Assembly (NCBI GenBank): GCA_963797085.1
Contig: CAWCOA010000026.1
Coordinates: 255,563 to 319,562, forward strand
Direction of reading: 5' to 3'
Origin: JASJBU01 sp963797085
Lineage (GTDB): Bacteria > Pseudomonadota > Gammaproteobacteria > Chromatiales > Chromatiaceae
DNA length: 64,000 nucleotides
The position numbers and the translations under genes were made by a program. How positions within the stretch are numbered: position 1 is the first letter of the stretch; every line of letters starts with the position of its first letter. Shown piece by piece: positions 55,140 to 64,000 of the stretch. The notes below the pieces were generated by a model. The model worked only from the letters and a program-made list of their open reading frames with translations, made no database searches and was not told where the DNA came from.

Positions 55140-55807
55140 ACCTCTAAGCGACCATCCCAGATCCTGCCCGATAGCTTTATTGATTCACATCTGGATCGAA
55201 TAATCTCAAGATAGTGCGCGATTTACGGTCTGATTTACGGGGCACAAAAAACTCACGGCATACCGAGCATTTCCCCGATCTGGCAAGCCATATCAAGCCT
55301 TTAAGTCGGGACTCGTAGTCGGAGATTACCCCTGGAGAACTTAGGAATTAAATGGTGATTTCTGGTGTTATCCCGTAGGAAATATGAATCCTAACCTACC
55401 TGGCGAATACACACTGCACCCTATATTTCCGGGCAGGCCATAGCGAAAGAATTTAACCTAGGAAAGGCTAGGAAGGCTGCAACAATGTGTGAAATGACAC
55501 ACTTCCGGGTTAAACCCGGGCCAGATGAGCCTCAAATCCTAATTTAATTCATGTCGTATTTCTGAGAATCAGTTCTCAAAACCAAGACATCGAATCTCAT
55601 ACCGCAACGATGGACAGTCCGCACCTGACGGACTCAAGGAATAAAGGAGGATAGATCATCAAACCATTAGCTACCGATCATTTCAGCCCCAGCACCGAGT
55701 AGCAAACTCACTAGAAAAATAAGCAAGACTAAGCATTAAAACAAAAGTTTGCTGATAGCTCACAACTATCAGATAAATAAAAAATTGAATATCGAGGAAG
55801 AAAAACG
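55140..55807 (+). promoter_or_regulatory. Long leader of multicopper oxidase 1
   Basis: 668 noncoding bases. From about 55365 onward it resembles the region before oxidase 2 in ordered blocks: GAATACACACT, CATATTT-like, CAACAATG, a GTGTGANATGAC segment (55488-55501 lies in the inverted repeat TGTGTGAAATGACACA) and AAGGAGGATAGA with CATCAA (about 55644-55661). The last block is a perfect Shine-Dalgarno sequence with no ATG after it, about 155 bases before the real start. Regulatory role is inferred from conservation between the two copies. Confidence 0.55.
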
Positions 55808-58288
55808 ATGGATATTAAAAAGACGAAGTTAGCATCGGCTTGTATACCGATACTCCTAAGCGTCACAGCGGCGAACGCCGTACCTGTGCCGGGAGGAACC
55901 CTGGACCCACTCTCCATTCCCAAATATGTCACGCCATTGGTGATACCGCCGCCACTCTTTGATGATGACGGTGGCAGCAAACCACTGGATGTCCAAGTGG
56001 CATTACGCCAGTTCGAGCAGCAGATACTGCCAGATGGTTTTCCGGCTACTACCCTGTGGGGTTACGGTGACCCTGATCGCCCCCAAACCTTTAACAATCC
56101 CGCCTTGACCATCGAGGTGACCCAAGACACCCTCACCACCGTCACCTGGAGCAACCAACTGGTCATGGATCCAGAGGAATGCTTTGACGATGACGACGAT
56201 GGTCATCATGGTGACAGCGATGATGATGATCACGGCCATCATGGCGACGACGATGACGATCATGGTCATAGCGGCAAGGGTGATGATAAAAGATACTCTA
56301 GAGGCCGCAGCGATGACGATGACGATAGAGGCAGTCGATGGAGTTATCGAGGCCGCAAAGGTGATGACGATCGCGGACATCACGGCAACGGCCAGAACAG
56401 AAAGCCAGAATGCAATTTCCTGCCGCACATCATCACTGACGCTGCCGGCAACCCGATAGTCGACCAGACCCTGCACTGGGCCGCACCCAATCAGGACTGT
56501 AAAGACGGCATTCCTCGAACCGATTGCGCAGGCAACAGTGATCAGCCCTACACGGGCCCCATCCCCATGGTCACCCATTTGCATGGCGCCCATGTCGGCC
56601 CCATCAGTGACGGCTACCCTGAGGCCTGGTGGCTCCCCGATGCCAATGACATACCCAATGACTACGCCACCGAAGGCACCTTCTACGACGATATCAATGG
56701 TGGTTCTCCGGGTACAGGTTCGGCCGTATATCAATACACCAACAATCAACCGACAACCACCCTCTGGTATCACGACCACACCCTGGGCATGACCCGCCTG
56801 AACGTCTATGCCGCCGGCGCCGGCTTTTGGTTGATTCGCGATGCCAACGACAGAGAATCGGGGTTGCTCGATGCTACGCAGAGTTTCCCTGGACCCGCGC
56901 CTAGCGCAGGCAGCAATCCAAACGCTCCCGGCGCAGAGCGGGACAGGATCCGCGAGATCCCGATCGCCATTCAGCCTAAATCGTTCAATGCGGATGGCTC
57001 TCAGTACTATCCAGCGGACCGCCAGTTCTTCGAAGCACTGGGTGATGGCCAGACCTTCGCCCTCAATGACAACATGACCTCGCTGGTAACCGCAGATGGG
57101 ACATTTCCTTTCATGCCGGATGCCACATCCGATATCGCCCCGGTATGGAACCCGGAGGCCTTTTTCAACACCATGGTGGTCAACGGCAGAACCTGGCCGC
57201 AGCTCGACGTGGCCTCGGAGCGCTACCGCTTCCGGCTGTTGAATGCGGCAGACTCGCGCTTCCTCAATCTGGCCCTGTTCGTGGTCAACCCGGACGGAAC
57301 CCTGGGACAGGAGATCCCCTTCTACCAGATCGGTTCTGACCAGGGCCTGCTGCCTAATGTGGTGAGGATCGAGACCGGCTTCGCCACCACCCTGCCCGGT
57401 GACGGGACTGATGTGGGAACCGGGGTGACAGCCAGTACCTGGTGCTGATCCGCAACAGGCCCTGCTGATGGGTCCTGCAGAACGTCATGACGTCATCGTC
57501 GACTTCAGCGGTCTGGCAGATGGCACCCTGGTCCGTATGATCAATACCGCACCGGATGCACCCTTTGGCGGTTTCGCGCCAGGTGAGGCGGCCGATCCGG
57601 ATACCACCGGTCAAGTCATGCAGTTCGTGGTCAACACCCTGATAAACAATCCGGATGGCGATCCCAGCACCCCGGCGGCCGATCTGGACCTGAACGACAA
57701 TCCCGGCGGCGTCCCAAAACTCGGCAACCCCAGCAATACCCAGAATCTCGCACTCCTGGAAGAGGTATCCCACCTGTTGTGTGTAGAGATCGATCCATTG
57801 ACCGGCGCGATCACCCATGTTGCCGGTGATCCCCTCGATCCTATTGTCGGCTGCCCGGCTGGCAGTGAACCTTTTGGTCCTATGGCTGCCGTGTTGGGTA
57901 ATCAGGATCTCGGCTCCAGCGCCTGTTGATTGGGCACAGATGTGGGACGATCCAATCACCACCAACCCGGCCCTCGGTGCAGATCGAAACCTGGGAACTG
58001 CAAAATGAGTCAGCGGATGCCCATCCGATCCACCTGCATCTGGTGAAATTCGAAGTGGTTAACCGCGAAATCATCGGTGGCGCCGTGCGTCCGCCAGAGC
58101 CCTGGGAAGCTGGCTGGAAGGATACGGTGATCGCCTATCCCGGCGAGATCACCCGGGTCAAGGCCCACTTCGACATCCCCGGCCTGTATGTCTGGCACTG
58201 CCACATCCTGTCCCATGAAGACAACGAGATGATGGTGCCCTACTGTGTCGGCACACCCGGCATCGATTGCCCGGCTGAATTGTTCTGA
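55808..58288 (+). CDS. CotA-like multicopper oxidase 1 (three single-base frameshifts)
   Basis: Secreted laccase/bilirubin-oxidase-type enzyme. Signal peptide (LASACIPILLSVTAANA), then copper sites: VTHLHGAHVGP, TLWYHDHTLGMTRLNVYAAG, DAHPIHLHLVKFEVV and VWHCHILSHEDNEMM (T1 Cys, His, Met). Between two cysteines (PEEC and KPEC, encoded 56176-56410) lies a His/Asp-rich loop. Three extra bases (57437, 57924, 57982) break the frame; removing them joins GVTAST to PGADPQQALLMGP, GSSA to VDWAQMWDDP, and NPALGA to IETWELQNESADA, matching oxidase 2. Likely sequence errors. It could oxidise phenolics, Cu(I) or Mn(II); the substrate is not determinable. Confidence 0.88.
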
Positions 58289-58331
58289 TCAGCCACCTGA
58301 GTCTTGGTGCAGTTAAACCGCACCCCTGAAC

Positions 58332-58359
58332 AAAAGGCCGCCTTAGGGCGGCCTTTTTT
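58332..58359 (+). terminator. Terminator of multicopper oxidase 1
   Basis: GGCCGCC, loop TTAG, GGCGGCC and six T. Nearly identical to the terminator after oxidase 2 (loop TTCG there), within a longer shared 3' region. Confidence 0.95.
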
Positions 58360-59078
58360 ATAGCGGCTATCATGAGTCATTTTTTTCATCTCAGATACGT
58401 TTGCCTGAATGTTAAATAAAAGACCAGCCGCTTTTTTCAGCAGTGCCGAGCAAAACATAGTGCCAAGCTTGGTATTTTCGCCAAATTTAAGGTTTTCCTA
58501 ATACTCTGGATAACTAGAGTAAGAACCCTTTCCCAACGGGCTTCTTCTGACCAAATCAGCGGAGCGCATCAGTTAAAACCCAGTCACTGCATTGGGAATA
58601 ATACGATTATTTTAAGCGTTCCCCTTAGGGAATATAAATCCTAAGCCACCCCCCCAATACACACTACTCCCCATATTTCAGGGCTATAAAAGAAGAGAGT
58701 CTTTATCTTAGGAATAGCTTGGAGCGAGGGAACAATGCGCAATATAGCCCAAAACAGTGTGTGATATGACCCAGTTTGGGGAATACCATCACCAAACTTA
58801 GGGCTCCCAAACCTTAACGTAATTCGAGTAGGTTTTCCGGACATCAGTCTCCAAAACCCCTCATCGAATTGCATGCTGTAACGAAGGAATGTCGAAAACT
58901 GGCGGATTCATGGAATCAAGGAGGATAGAGCATCAAGTCATCATCTACCGGTCATCTCAGCACCAGCACCTGGCAACAACCTCACCACCCAAGAAAAATA
59001 ATAAGTATTTATTATCAATAAGTTAGATGGACATCTGCTAAACAAACAACAAAATTGAATACTAGAGGAAGAACAGCA
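58360..59078 (+). promoter_or_regulatory. Long leader of multicopper oxidase 2
   Basis: About 720 noncoding bases after the first terminator. The part from about 58620 matches the leader of oxidase 1 block by block (GGGAATATAAATCCTAA, CAATACACACTACT, GTGTGTGATATGACCC, and AAGGAGGATAGA with CATCAA at about 58918-58936). The orphan Shine-Dalgarno lies about 155 bases before the start, as in copy 1. The first 250 bases (58360-58610) show nothing recognisable. Confidence 0.55.
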
Positions 59079-61450
59079 ATGAATATTAACAAGACACAGC
59101 TAGCAGCGGCCAGTCTGCCACTGCTTTTGAGCATGACGGCGGCAGACGCCGTTCCCGTACCCGGAGGATCCCTGGATCCCACACTGATCCCTAAATACAC
59201 TTCCAAGCTCCTGATTCCAGCGGTCTTATACGATGACCAGGCAGACGGCGATTATGATGATAACTCAGGAAAAAAATGCAAAAAATCAAAGAAATGCGAT
59301 GACAACGGTGCTTTCCAGGCGGAAGTTGCACTGCGTCAGATCAAGCAGCAGGTGCTGCCGAAAGGTTTCCCTAAAACCCCCTTGTGGGCCTATGGCAACC
59401 CGAAAGACCCTAAGACATTCAGCAACCCCGCCTTCACCATCGAGGTGACCAAGGACAACCCGGTGGAGATGAGATGGAGCAACCAGCTGGTCAAAAATGC
59501 AAAGCGTTGCGACAGTAGCGGTGGCACAGCCAAGAACGCCTGCAAATACCTACCCCACATCATCACGGATGCGGCCGGCAACCCGATCATTGACCAGACA
59601 CTGCACTGGGCCGCGCCGAACATGGACTGCCTCGACGGCATGCCGCGCACCGACTGCCGTGGCGCCAGCGCTGATCCCTACACCGGCCCCGTCCCCTCGG
59701 TGGTGCATGTTCATGGTGCCCATGTGGGACCCGGCAGTGACGGCTACCCGGAGAACTGGTGGCTGCCGAAAGCCAGCAACATCGACTGCACCAATCTGGC
59801 CGGTTACCCGGCCACGCCAGATTTAGGCGATGATTTCGACTGCAACGGCACCTTCTTTGAGAGCGCCGATGGAGCAGATACGCAGAATGCCCTGGGTCAG
59901 GGCTACGCCATCGATTTGTACAGCAACGATCAACCCACCTCAACCCTCTGGTACCACGATCACACCCTGGGCATCACCCGTATGAATGTCTACGCCGCAG
60001 GCTCCGGTTTCTGGCTGATACGTGACAAGAAAGACGGTGAAACCGGCTTGTTGAAGGGTGTACTGCCCGGCCCTGCGCCCAGGTTGGGTGACAACCCCAA
60101 CTGCAACAACGCGAAGAACGACGCCTGCGTGCGTAACGACATCCGTGAGATACCCGTCGCCATTCAGCCCAAATCGTTCAATACCGACGGCACACAATAC
60201 TATCCGGCGGACCGTGCTTTCTTCGAGGGTTTGGGTGACGGGAGTTTATTTTCCGATAACGCCAACCTCAACATACCCTTTCTGCCAGAGGCAACCAGCG
60301 ACATCGCCCCAGCATGGAATCCGGAGGCCTTCTTCAACACCATGGTGGTCAACGGCAAGACCTGGCCAGAGCATCTGGTGGCCCAGGAACGCTACCGGTT
60401 TCGCCTGCTGAATGCCGCCGACTCACGCTTCCTCAACCTTTCTCTGCGGGTTGTCGTGGATAATGGCCCTGATGGCGTGCCGGGAACCGAAGACGACGCC
60501 CTGGGCGAGGAAGTACCTTTCTACCAGATCGGTGCCGAGCAGGGGCTATTGCCTCAGGTGGTACGTATCGAGACCGGTTTCGCCACGCCTCTTCCCGGAA
60601 ATGGGAGTGACGTAGGTACCGGAGTCACACCCTTAGCGGGTACATTTGCCGAGCAGGCCTTGTTAGTCGGGCCGGCGGAGCGGGCAGACGTGATCGTCGA
60701 CTTCTCCGGTCTGGCTAATAAAACCATCGTGCGTATGATCAATACGGCGCCTGACGCACCCTTTGGTGGTGTATTCATACCCCGGCCGACCCAGGCACCA
60801 CCGGGCAGGTCATGCAGTTCAAGGTGGCGAAACGTCTGAACAAAAAGGTCGACATGAGCAGTCACCCAGCCGACCTGGTACTCGATACCAACCCCGGCGG
60901 CGTGCCAAAACTGGGTCCATCCAGCGTTACTCAGGATCTGGCGTTGCTGGAAGAGGAATCAGCCTTGATCTGTGTGGAAATCACTCGTACCTGGATATGT
61001 CAAGTCGCTGGGACTCCACCGGACTGTCCAGCGGGTAGCGAACCATTCGCTCCCAAGGAGGCGGTGCTTGGCGTGAATGGATCAGCTGGTGGTACAACAC
61101 AGTTGTGGGATGACCCGATTGCTCAAAACCCGGCATTAGGTGCTATCGAAACCTGGGAGCTGTGGAACTGGTCGGCTGACGCTCATCCTATCCATCTGCA
61201 TCTGGTGAAATTCGAGGTGGTCGACCGTGAGATCATCGGCGGTGCAGTTCGCCCACCTGAGCCTTGGGAGATGGGCTGGAAGGATACGGTGATTGCATAT
61301 CCTGGTGAGGTTACCCGGGTAAAGGCTAAGTTCGACATCCCCGGCCTGTATGTCTGGCATTGCCACATCCTGTCCCACGAAGACAACGAGATGATGGTGC
61401 CCTACTGCGTTGGCGAACCTGGCGTAGATTGCCCGGCTGAGTTGTTCTAA
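59079..61450 (+). CDS. CotA-like multicopper oxidase 2 (one frameshift)
   Basis: Paralog of the preceding oxidase, secreted (QLAAASLPLLLSMTAADA signal). ATG at 59079 with AGAGGAAG upstream. Copper motifs: VVHVHGAHVGP, TLWYHDHTLGITRMNVYAAG, DAHPIHLHLVKFEVV and VWHCHILSHEDNEMM. It lacks the His/Asp-rich loop of copy 1 but keeps the bounding cysteines (KRC and NAC) around a ten-residue loop, and has an added Cys pair (NIDC and DDFDC) and a short Lys-rich stretch near residue 65. Frames break at about 60771-60784; PDAPFGG must continue into ADPGTTGQVMQFKVA, requiring a -1 or +2 change. Otherwise intact. Confidence 0.88.
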
Positions 61451-61493
61451 TCAGTCACCTGAGTCTTGGTGCAGTCAAACTGCGCCCCTGAAC

Positions 61494-61522
61494 AAAAGGC
61501 CGCCTTCGGGCGGCCTTTTTTA
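61494..61522 (+). terminator. Terminator of multicopper oxidase 2
   Basis: AAAAGGCCGCC, loop TTCG, GGCGGCC and a T run, 43 bases after the stop; a near copy of the terminator at 58332. Confidence 0.95.
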
Positions 61523-61780
61523 TGCGTCATACGTAAGTATCAAGTGATGTCATTGTGATCCCATATACGACCCTAGCACTGCCTTTTACCCATAAACAGG
61601 TACGTAGTAACTATGCCCATCACCCGTCATCTATCAGTGAATACCCAGCACTCATATACTGAAACGCCGTATAACCCAACCACAATATTTGATGTCCTGG
61701 GGGTGGATCTTTTTTCCGATCCAGATAGCCCCCTATTGAAGCGACCAGCCGTACTGCGTCACCCAGTTGTGTAGGCGGCT
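61523..61780. other. Intergenic region before the transposase (IS left flank)
   Basis: 258 bases with no gene. An 8-bp inverted repeat ATTGAAGC/GCTTCAAT (61735-61742, 61778-61785) and a short GGATC/GATCC hairpin with T's (61705-61722) lie just before the transposase stop. The insertion-sequence end should be here, but no terminal repeat could be matched because the other end is outside the window. Confidence 0.4.
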
Positions 61781-63943
61781 TCAATTCTTTTTTTTAGCGT
61801 AAGCCCGCAGGGTGCGTATTTCAATGTCAGAGAAGAGTATCTCGGCAGGCAGCCCCGGCGTTTCTCTACCCAGCAGTGTCATCAACATGATTCGCCAGCC
61901 AATGACCAGATTGATCGCGATGGCCCGACGCAGACGTTCTGCGCTCTCATGGGCGAGCTTGTCGATAGAGCAACCTGATTTCAGTACCCGGTGCCAGTCT
62001 TCTATACGCCAGCGTAATGTATACCAACGCAGACATTGCTCGATATCTGCCGCAGAGTCGATAGTAACCGTCGTCAGCAGGAACCATTCCACGGCCTCGG
62101 TGTTCGCTGGTGGGTTTTCCTCCACCGCATGAATCAATTCGACCGTGACCGGTGGTCTATCGACATAATACTCGGGCGCAGGCAGTTGGATCTGCAGGTG
62201 ACGCAGCGCCAGCTCCGCCAATCGTTTTGGCCGGGCTGCACGGGCTTTTTGCTTACTTTTCTTGGTTCGGGCACTTTGCTTTGGGATCGGAACCTGGATT
62301 CGGCCTTGTATGGGGGCCTGACGAACGGCGGCGAATAACTTGAAGGGCTCTTCCTTGAGATTGCGATCATGCTTGGCCCGGATCAGGATATCAACGCGGG
62401 GATTTTTACGTTGCTCATCGAAGAACTCGAAAAAATCGGCTTCCCGATCACACACGTCAACGATCTTCGTCTGTGGCATAGTACCGGCCAACTCCACCAG
62501 ATCACGATGATGCTCGATCCAGACAAAGGTCTTTTTTTCCTCGACCGGGATTTGTGATGGTTTGCGTTTGTCAGTGGCTGGTTTGATCTTCGGGGCAAGG
62601 CACTGCGCTTTTACAACCCCCAGAGGAAGACCGTTAGTAGCCACTGCGAACGTTGAATGCAAATTCAGTCCCCTCATCTTAGCGCCCGTCTGATTGGCTT
62701 TGAGTTCGCCCAGGCCGGTACAGCTATCCAGGTTGGTGTAATTCAGTTCGCTGCCATCTTGCAAACACAGCACCGTGTTTTGTCCCATCATCCGTCGTGC
62801 GGTGCGCTGACGGTGAGGCGCCAGGATATTGGCCATGGTGACCGCCGAGGTTTCCGGTTGGTCGATCATCCGATAGTAGGCTTTCGTGGCCGCCCAATCG
62901 CCCTTGGCGACACCACTAAAGGCGCGGGTTGGCACCTCAGCTTTGGCCTTGGCCACACTGACCAGTCTTTTACTCAATCGCTTATCGCCCAGTCGTGCAT
63001 CGCCAAACTCATGTTCAGCCCAATGCTGCGCATCTAATCCTTCCGCTACGTCTAATGCGGCCGCTCCTGCGTTAGGCGATAGCCCCAACTGTTTCCTGAA
63101 CTCGCTTTCCAACGGGTAGACATAAATGGCCTTGCGGCTGAGTGCCGATTTGGAAAACTGATCTTGTCTGCCACGCCCTTTTGTTTGCCCAATCTCGATC
63201 CAGTTAGCCGCCCGATAACAGGCACCTGAGTAGTGTTGCGTATCCACAAAGCTCTCCAGCAGATAGGGGCGGTATTGATAGCGCTGTTCGAAATCAATCG
63301 CCAGCTGCACCACGCTCATGCTCAACACCTTCGACGCCAGATTGCGGCACTCCACACTCGGTCGAATCAAAAAACGACTCATTGCGATCACTCGATGCAA
63401 GTGGGCTTGCTGTTGCTCTTTATCCCATCCAATCCACCTGTCCCGGTCCGCCAGTTGCAAGGCTGCCGCAGCAAATCCAAAACCACCCAGCCAGCCATGT
63501 CGGGAATTGATCAAGTAGCGTAATTGCCGCCCGACCAGTGGACCCTCACCTAATGGATGCTCGCTGAGCATCAGCTCATTCCATATGCGCTTCTCTTCAT
63601 CGGTACACACCAGCACCAACCTCAGATCCTCAACACCACCGACCTCACGCGGAACATCAACAGGCAGCGGTACAGGTTCGGGTAAACGGCGAGACTGCTT
63701 CCTGGCCCGTTTGCGTCGGATACCAGGCAATGCAATATGTCCTGCCTGCTCCAACTGCCGCAACGCCTTCGCGCAACTGCTGGTTTGAATCTGGCCACGC
63801 GCATCATAAAATTTAAAATGCTTACAGGCTCGCGTCGCTAAATCCGTTCGATGGGGAATAGCTTCGTGCTCCAGCAGGTGCTTGATATATTCTATGTTCG
63901 CGGGCGTCGACAGCGTCCGCTTGATTTGGTTTTGTGTGATCAT
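61781..63943 (-). CDS. IS4-family (Tn5-like) transposase with N-terminal DUF4338 domain
   Basis: About 720 residues from the ATG at 63943 (a GTG at 63958 is possible). Residues about 105-285 are DUF4338, the DruA-type domain: RDRWIGWDKEQQQAHLHRVI, SRFLIRP, ECRNLASKVLS, LLESFVDTQHYSGACYRAAN and QTKGRGRQD. From about 305 it is Tn5-like: WAEHEFGDARLGDKRLSKRL and the DDE catalytic residues D396 (CLQDGSELNY), D499 (VCDREADFFEF) and E648, the last in the YREK signature YTLRWRIEDWHRVLK with Tn5 spacing. All catalytic residues are present, so it may be active. The right element end lies beyond or near the window edge. Confidence 0.88.
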   Translation of the reverse strand: MITQNQIKRTLSTPANIEYIKHLLEHEAIPHRTDLATRACKHFKFYDARGQIQTSSCAKALRQLEQAGHIALPGIRRKRARKQSRRLPEPVPLPVDVPREVGGVEDLRLVLVCTDEEKRIWNELMLSEHPLGEGPLVGRQLRYLINSRHGWLGGFGFAAAALQLADRDRWIGWDKEQQQAHLHRVIAMSRFLIRPSVECRNLASKVLSMSVVQLAIDFEQRYQYRPYLLESFVDTQHYSGACYRAANWIEIGQTKGRGRQDQFSKSALSRKAIYVYPLESEFRKQLGLSPNAGAAALDVAEGLDAQHWAEHEFGDARLGDKRLSKRLVSVAKAKAEVPTRAFSGVAKGDWAATKAYYRMIDQPETSAVTMANILAPHRQRTARRMMGQNTVLCLQDGSELNYTNLDSCTGLGELKANQTGAKMRGLNLHSTFAVATNGLPLGVVKAQCLAPKIKPATDKRKPSQIPVEEKKTFVWIEHHRDLVELAGTMPQTKIVDVCDREADFFEFFDEQRKNPRVDILIRAKHDRNLKEEPFKLFAAVRQAPIQGRIQVPIPKQSARTKKSKQKARAARPKRLAELALRHLQIQLPAPEYYVDRPPVTVELIHAVEENPPANTEAVEWFLLTTVTIDSAADIEQCLRWYTLRWRIEDWHRVLKSGCSIDKLAHESAERLRRAIAINLVIGWRIMLMTLLGRETPGLPAEILFSDIEIRTLRAYAKKKN

Positions 63944-64000
63944 GCGGCAAGCATGCACTACTTAAGCCAATATGTCCAGCTTATCAATGAGGGTAAGAGG

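Noticed and set aside
56003..56779. 258-codon minus-strand frame opposite the His/Asp-rich loop of oxidase 1
   Set aside because: Val/Ile/Met-rich complement of GAT/CAT codons; no start context and no family match.
1..64000. tRNA, rRNA or CRISPR arrays
   Set aside because: No cloverleaf-like sequence, rRNA segment or regularly spaced repeat array was seen on reading the window.

Overview
The window comes from the chromosome of a gammaproteobacterium. The evidence is conserved gene order: ygfB-pepP-ubiH-ubiI facing zapB-like/zapA-6S RNA-fau; lptD-surA-pdxA; rlmH-maf-rng-yhdP-nitrilase-tldD-pmbA; yrfG/nudE/cysQ; tesA facing ybbA-ybbP. LPS assembly, ubiquinone and outer-membrane genes confirm a Gram-negative cell. 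The mixture of genes looks like the Chromatiales/Sedimenticola-type sulfur-oxidiser neighbourhood, but no sulfur gene is present, so genus-level placement is only a guess.

Layout. 1-3.8 kb (minus): ubiquinone hydroxylases ubiI (cut by the left edge, carrying an in-frame repeat insertion) and ubiH, then pepP and ygfB. 3.9-5.3 kb (plus): cell-division genes, 6S RNA and fau. 5.3-11 kb: a lysine/alanine-repeat DNA-binding protein, ilvA, rpiA, a Phd/PIN toxin-antitoxin pair and a major porin with its promoter and terminator. 11-17 kb: amgK-like kinase facing lptD-surA-pdxA. 17-27.3 kb: a long minus-strand envelope/RNA/TldDE operon. 27.5-29.3 kb: rhlB and a YkgJ protein. 29.4-36.9 kb: two tandem-duplicated TonB-dependent receptors, a periplasmic YfiR/DUF4154 protein and a large hybrid histidine kinase, a candidate envelope-to-cytoplasm signalling module. 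36.9-55.1 kb: housekeeping and accessory genes, including a GlyGly-CTERM lipoprotein, a voltage-gated cation channel with a calcium-like filter, two diguanylate cyclases, bioA, apbE, tesA and ybbAP. 55.1-61.5 kb: two tandem secreted CotA-like multicopper oxidases, each with its own related long leader and near-identical terminator. 61.8-64 kb: a Tn5-like (IS4 family) transposase fused to an N-terminal DUF4338 (DruA-type) domain, running to the right edge.

Many otherwise intact genes (ygfB, pmbA, bioA, apbE, tesA twice, multicopper oxidase 1 three times) are broken by a single extra base. In every case that can be resolved the error is +1, which points to insertion errors in the sequence rather than gene decay. 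A LuxR fragment at 41.6-41.9 kb is a genuine remnant.

The most interesting items are the duplicated laccase units with conserved leaders and a His/Asp-rich loop, the TonB-YfiR-hybrid kinase module, the DUF4338-transposase fusion, and the protein-coding repeat inside ubiI.
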